27,018 bases of DNA from DTSX01 sp964633465 (lineage in GTDB: Bacteria; Pseudomonadota; Gammaproteobacteria; Steroidobacterales; UBA11654): the NCBI GenBank assembly GCA_964633465.1, contig CAZWGB010000019.1:1-27018 (forward strand). Reading direction: 5' to 3'. Of this stretch, positions 23,672 through 27,018 are shown piece by piece. The notes under the pieces were generated by a model. The model had not been told where the DNA came from. It did not search any database and worked only from the letters and a program-made list of their open reading frames with translations. The translations under genes were made by a program, and so were the position numbers. Numbering within the stretch: the first letter of the stretch is position 1; each line of letters opens with the position of its first letter.

Positions 23672-24892
23672 TTAATTATGAGCTTCAATCAACAAATTGG
23701 GTAGCTTAGAATCATCCCATTCAGAAGAGTTGGGACCGGTTCTCAAGATAACCAGTGATTTTGATGGAATAATGTACAATCTTTTTTTGCCCAAGCCATC
23801 AAGAAAAAAAACATCATCTGTCTTAAATGGTTCAGAGTGATAGTTTGCAAATGTTGTTGTGCCGGGATCATAAGGTCTATATTCAACAAATTCATTTCCT
23901 AACCATAATTGCATGCCGTAATTGGCATTAGCCTTGGAGGGTTTGATCATTTCATCTACCCAGCCTGGAGGAATAATTTGATTACCGTTGAAGACACCCT
24001 TATTCAGCATCATTTCACCCACGCGAACAACGTCTCTGACTGATGCCCACATACAGCAGTCGGTATGGATCATGCCGTCCTGTTTATCAACAAAAAAGAA
24101 AGCATCCCTCGCTCCTAGAGGTTGCCAAATCTTTTCTGAAAAATATTCGCTAAATCTCTTGCCAGTTGCTCTTTCAATGATAATACCCAAGATCTGACTG
24201 TTGGGGTTGACATGTAAAAAAGCAGTACTAGGCTCGCCTTTTGTTTCTGCTGCAATGTTGGGTGTAACAATATCGAGGCCCATGATTCTTTGGATCCGAG
24301 TGGACGTAGGGCTAAAATCGTAGCTTTCCTGGATTCCGCTTGCCATATTCAACAAATCCCTAATTTGAATTTTTTCTTTACTTGAGCCTCTCCATTCCTC
24401 TATAAATGTTGCGGCAGGTATATCAACCGAATCAATAAAACCTTCTTCGATGGCATGGCCTATAAGTAAGGCATTCATTGTTTTAGTGATTGAATGCAGT
24501 GCAAATAAACTTTCTGGTTTAGTGTCATTCCAATAATTTTCATACACAATTTTGCCATTGTGCTGTATCACCAGACTGTCACTGCCATGAAACTCAGCAT
24601 AGTCACTGGCTTCTTGAAAAACACCTTCTAAATTTGAATCGTTTTCCTTTGCTATTGTCGCTAGCGGTTGTGAAAAATTACCCATTGTTCTTTCTAAGGG
24701 TTTGTACCATGACAATCTAGGATTGAGTGGATTTCCAAGCAGCGAAGTTGTCCATCTCTCCCAAAAGAGGCCATAGGCACCTTGTGTTGCTGGTATGAAT
24801 CCTCCAATAATAATAATCAAGAGTCCAATACCAAACCATTTAAAAATCTTTTTAATTGCAACTCCTGTCCACTGTAGAATTTGTTTAATCAT
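23672..24892 (-). CDS. Membrane-anchored serine beta-lactamase-like hydrolase (class C/esterase family)
   Basis: 406-residue serine hydrolase of the beta-lactamase/transpeptidase-like family (EstB, 6-aminohexanoate hydrolase and class C relatives). The nucleophile motif SxxK is Ser134-Ile-Thr-Lys137 in LHSITKTMNALLIG. Tyr191 in NMASGIQESYDF is near the expected catalytic Tyr position. A single N-terminal membrane segment (about 17-38, GIGLLIIIIGGFIP) anchors it with the catalytic domain in the periplasm. The mature region NYGMQLWLGNEF and the final FLDGLGKKRLYIIPSKSLVILRTG are typical closing strands. Ester or amide hydrolysis is likely; antibiotic resistance is not implied. It is the first gene of a two-gene minus-strand unit with the atypical SDR, and its promoter lies in the 99-base divergent gap upstream. 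Substrate unknown. Confidence 0.87.
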   Translation of the reverse strand: MIKQILQWTGVAIKKIFKWFGIGLLIIIIGGFIPATQGAYGLFWERWTTSLLGNPLNPRLSWYKPLERTMGNFSQPLATIAKENDSNLEGVFQEASDYAEFHGSDSLVIQHNGKIVYENYWNDTKPESLFALHSITKTMNALLIGHAIEEGFIDSVDIPAATFIEEWRGSSKEKIQIRDLLNMASGIQESYDFSPTSTRIQRIMGLDIVTPNIAAETKGEPSTAFLHVNPNSQILGIIIERATGKRFSEYFSEKIWQPLGARDAFFFVDKQDGMIHTDCCMWASVRDVVRVGEMMLNKGVFNGNQIIPPGWVDEMIKPSKANANYGMQLWLGNEFVEYRPYDPGTTTFANYHSEPFKTDDVFFLDGLGKKRLYIIPSKSLVILRTGPNSSEWDDSKLPNLLIEAHN

Positions 24893-24976
24893 TTCGTAGC
24901 TTGTTCTTTATCTAAAGGTTCAAAATGACATCCTATAACATTGGATCAACTAATCCTATTAAGTAATCTTTTTTCG

Positions 24977-24982
24977 TATAAT
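24977..24982 (+). promoter_or_regulatory. Perfect -10 hexamer giving a nearly leaderless mRNA
   Basis: TATAAT at 24977-24982 ends nine bases before the ATG at 24992. Transcription would begin about 24988-24990, leaving at most a few untranslated bases. No Shine-Dalgarno precedes the ATG, which fits a leaderless start. No good -35 is present at 17 bases spacing. Confidence 0.4.
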
Positions 24983-24991
24983 GTGTAATCA

Positions 24992-25441
24992 ATGAAACAG
25001 CGGATAAGAAATTTGACCACACATGCTCTTGCAAAACTGATCGTTTTTAATCTGGCTATTATTTTAAGTTTTAATCTTTATGCTCAGGTAATTGCAAATA
25101 CTGATGCCGAACCTGATTATTGGACAAACCTTTACAATGCAACAATTCGCTATACTGTGATGCAAGAAGAAGATCCATTTGACGTAGATTTATATTTTGA
25201 GCGCAATGGTATTTTGACATCTAATATTGAGTACCAAGGTAAATGGTGGGTGAAGGGCAAAGAGGGCAGTCAATTATTCTGTTATGAAATTACTTCTGTT
25301 CTCAGAGACCCTGCTTTTTTGAGCGAGTGCTTTCCCCTCATTTTAATGAATAATCCAAGAATAGGCGCAACGTGGCTTGCACAATTTGATCAAGGCATCA
25401 TGTACGAAGCAATTGTGGTTGAGGGTCGAGGTTCAGAATAG
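24992..25441 (+). CDS. Small secreted protein of unknown function
   Basis: 149 residues. A basic start followed by a hydrophobic stretch (about 14-30) and LYA gives a probable signal peptide cleaved after residue 31, so the mature about 118-residue protein is periplasmic or secreted. It has a high share of aromatic residues (YWTNLY, WWVKG) and alternating strand-like segments, suggesting a small beta-rich fold. Cys97 and Cys113 could form one disulfide. I do not recognise a family. It is divergent from the serine hydrolase gene and followed by 196 gene-free bases before the CysB-like gene. The composition matches the neighbours, so there is no sign of recent transfer. Confidence 0.65.
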   Translation: MKQRIRNLTTHALAKLIVFNLAIILSFNLYAQVIANTDAEPDYWTNLYNATIRYTVMQEEDPFDVDLYFERNGILTSNIEYQGKWWVKGKEGSQLFCYEITSVLRDPAFLSECFPLILMNNPRIGATWLAQFDQGIMYEAIVVEGRGSE

Positions 25442-25533
25442 ATTCGAGTATTGCGATCACTGATATAAGAGCATCCAAATCGATTCCATTTTCAGTAAAA
25501 ATTTCATAAACTATTGATAATTATATCGAAAAT

Positions 25534-25562
25534 ATTCTTTAGATAACAGTATATCTAAGAAT
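25534..25562. promoter_or_regulatory. Imperfect dyad upstream of the CysB-like gene
   Basis: ATTCTTTAGATA (25534-25545) and TATCTAAGAAT (25552-25562) form an 11-bp dyad with one bulged T and a 6-base spacer. It lies 75 bases before the regulator's ATG and just upstream of three TATAAT boxes, where a LysR-type autoregulatory operator is expected. CysB sites are poorly conserved, so identity is a guess. The rest of 25442-25637 is AT-rich and gene-free. Confidence 0.4.
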
Positions 25563-25598
25563 TATAATAAAATCCTATATATAATTATTTGTTATAAT
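25563..25598 (+). promoter_or_regulatory. Three perfect TATAAT boxes before the CysB-like gene
   Basis: TATAAT occurs at 25563-25568, 25580-25585 and 25593-25598, all upstream of the ATG at 25638. None has a clear -35 at 16-18 bases, as is usual for activated or AT-driven promoters. In such AT-rich DNA some of these will be chance matches. Confidence 0.4.
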
Positions 25599-25637
25599 TA
25601 ATTCTCATTTCATTTTTTCTATTGCAAAACATCAGCC

Positions 25638-26639
25638 ATGACATTGACGCAGTTAAAATATTTTCTCGCAGTTGTCGACAACAAACTGAACATCAGTTTA
25701 GCTGCTGAAAATTCAAACACCAGCCAACCAGGAATCAGCAAACAGATTAAATTGCTTGAGCAAGAATTGGGAGCATATGTTTTTGTTAGAAAAGGCAAGA
25801 AACTGACTGCGATTACCCCATTTGGCAATGAGGTTATTTTGTATGCAAGAAAAATATTTCAAAATGTTAACAATATCAGTCTACTGGGTGAGCAAATAAC
25901 CTCTGTTGATGCAGGAATATTGACCATTGCTACAACAAATGCACAGGCTAGATATGTTCTACCAGAAGTGATTCAGGCCTTCAAGCTTGAGTATCCCAAA
26001 GTTAAATTAGAACTGAAATTAGGCTCATCGTTGCAGATCAAAGAAATGGTCCAGAGTAATGAAGTTGATATAGCGATAGCAACTGATTTATTGGAGCTCA
26101 CCGAAGAATTAGTATTATTGCCTGCCTACCATTGGTTCAATGCAATCATAGCTCCCCTAGACCATGCTATAAAAAAAGATTTTAAAAATCTAACTATCAA
26201 TCGTTTGGCAAAAGAACCTTTGGTTACATATGCTTTCAGTGTTAATCCAGAGACTTCATTTAGTGAAACATTCAGACAGGCAGGTTTGGAGCCGAATGTT
26301 GTTTTTGCAGCTAGAGATGCCGATATAATAAAAACTTATGTGAAGATGGGTATGGGTATCGGTATTGTATCTGGGATGGCATATGAGTGTGACGACCATG
26401 AAAATTTTGCAGCGACTAGCGGTGAAAAAATCTTTCCAAAATGCACTGCTTGGTTTGGTTTTAGGCGAGGGATGTTGCTTACAAATTATGTAATCAGTTT
26501 TATTAATTTGTTTGCGCCGCACATATCACCAAAGCTCATTGTCAAAGCAGCAGAGACCAACAAACAGTCTGACATTAATAAAATCTTAGGGAGCATTGAA
26601 TTGCCAGTAAAAGGCGGTTGCGATCAAATCCAAACCTAA
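25638..26639 (+). CDS. cysB: LysR-type regulator of the CysB/Cbl family
   Basis: DNA-binding activator of sulfur assimilation genes; CysB proteins respond to O-acetylserine/N-acetylserine and sulfide or thiosulfate. 333 residues (E. coli CysB 324). The N-terminal winged helix, about 1-60, has LNISLAAENSNTSQPGISKQIKLLEQELG, abridged to its key TSQPGISKQI helix. The linker and effector domain carry TIATTNAQARYVLPEVI, matching the CysB TTHTQARYALPPVI pocket, and the YPKVKLELKLGSSLQIKEM block. VKMGMGIGIVSGMA is the conserved second effector-lobe segment. The last about 20 residues have no clear match. No sulfur-assimilation gene is nearby except the divergent metA at the far end. It is followed after 17 bases by an EamA transporter gene on the same strand. 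Confidence 0.9.
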   Translation: MTLTQLKYFLAVVDNKLNISLAAENSNTSQPGISKQIKLLEQELGAYVFVRKGKKLTAITPFGNEVILYARKIFQNVNNISLLGEQITSVDAGILTIATTNAQARYVLPEVIQAFKLEYPKVKLELKLGSSLQIKEMVQSNEVDIAIATDLLELTEELVLLPAYHWFNAIIAPLDHAIKKDFKNLTINRLAKEPLVTYAFSVNPETSFSETFRQAGLEPNVVFAARDADIIKTYVKMGMGIGIVSGMAYECDDHENFAATSGEKIFPKCTAWFGFRRGMLLTNYVISFINLFAPHISPKLIVKAAETNKQSDINKILGSIELPVKGGCDQIQT

Positions 26640-26656
26640 ACAACGATTAAAGGTTT

Positions 26657-27018
26657 ATGCGCGATAATAAACTTTTGTTTATGGGCATCAGTTATATGCT
26701 GTTTGCAGTATTTTTGATGGTCTGCTTGGATGTTGTAGCAAAAATTCTTCTCAAAAATTACCCCGTTATGCAAGTCACTTTTCTTCGTTCCAGTATTTCT
26801 CTTTTGATTATTGGTGGGTCTGGATATCTTGCTAGAGGGAAAGATAATTTTAAAACCCAATACTGGAAATGGCATATTCTAAGGACTGTTTTGATGACCA
26901 TATCTTCAATCACATTTTTTGTTGCCTTGAGTCTCATTCCATTGGTGAATTGTATGGTCATAGTTTTTATTTCCCCAATTATCATGACTGCATTGTCAGG
27001 TCCTTTTTTAGGAGAAGT
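26657..27018 (+). CDS. EamA/DMT-family transporter (3' end cut by window)
   Basis: Open frame from ATG 26657 to the window end (120 complete codons). The first half of a ten-helix drug/metabolite transporter is visible: four hydrophobic segments, with LDVVAKILLKNYPVMQVTFLRS (abridged: LDVVAK...QVTFLRS) after helix 1, the position where EamA proteins have the AxxK...P..xxxxR pattern. VALSLIPLVNCMVIVFISPI corresponds to the helix 3-4 hairpin. AAAGG a few bases before the ATG acts as ribosome site. Substrate unknown; it is probably co-transcribed with the CysB-like regulator. Confidence 0.82.
   Translation, partial: MRDNKLLFMGISYMLFAVFLMVCLDVVAKILLKNYPVMQVTFLRSSISLLIIGGSGYLARGKDNFKTQYWKWHILRTVLMTISSITFFVALSLIPLVNCMVIVFISPIIMTALSGPFLGE

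Overview
The window looks like a piece of a chromosome from a moderately AT-rich marine-type gammaproteobacterium. The evidence is a gammaproteobacterial-style GlnS, a CysB-type LysR regulator, a Tat-exported HiPIP and a YhhQ-type queuosine-precursor transporter. No tRNA, rRNA, CRISPR array, insertion sequence or integrase is visible. Coding density is high and no gene-free stretch exceeds about 215 bases. Taxonomy is inference from family types only.

Layout. (1) Positions 12-1004 hold a divergent MetA-family homoserine O-acyltransferase. (2) On the minus strand, 7834 down to 1026, lie five co-directional genes: an FAD-linked oxidase, a hydantoinase/dihydropyrimidinase-like amidohydrolase, an MFS transporter, a short-chain dehydrogenase, and glnS, whose start overlaps the SDR stop. 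(3) Positions 8049-10701 are a set of small or membrane genes: an RRM RNA-binding protein, a tiny lipoprotein with a twin CX7C motif, a DUF4396 membrane protein, a YhhQ-like transporter (minus) and a 7-TM orphan. (4) Positions 10839-19001 are the redox core: a HiPIP; moeA (minus); then an operon with a Tat-exported type II DMSO-reductase-family molybdenum catalytic subunit, a TorD/NarJ-type chaperone, a four-cluster Fe-S subunit, and an unusual fusion of a 14-TM MFS transporter with a cytochrome c domain. No heme-b gamma subunit is present. (5) Positions 19146-22783 hold a cysteine amidohydrolase close to N-carbamoylsarcosine amidase, a PuuE/cyclic-imidase-like member of the polysaccharide deacetylase fold, and a periplasmic PQQ-dependent dehydrogenase without heme. 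(6) Positions 22789-27018 hold an atypical SDR and a serine beta-lactamase-like hydrolase (both minus), a small secreted orphan, a CysB-family regulator, and a DMT/EamA transporter cut by the window end.

How the parts may work together (inference). MoeA finishes the molybdenum cofactor needed by the Mo enzyme. The alpha subunit is exported folded by Tat, guarded by the chaperone, and carries its Fe-S partner with it. Electrons would leave through the Fe-S subunit to a periplasmic carrier. The tethered cytochrome c and the HiPIP are the candidates, since the usual gamma subunit is missing. The PQQ enzyme also needs an external acceptor and could share it. Two ring-opening/amide-hydrolysis modules (hydantoinase with FAD oxidase; imidase-like deacetylase with cysteine amidase) suggest catabolism of cyclic ureides, imides or related N-heterocycles. 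The actual substrates cannot be read from sequence.

The most novel item is the MFS-cytochrome c fusion. It carries one extra predicted membrane segment that would place the heme domain in the periplasm, on the same side as the Mo enzyme.
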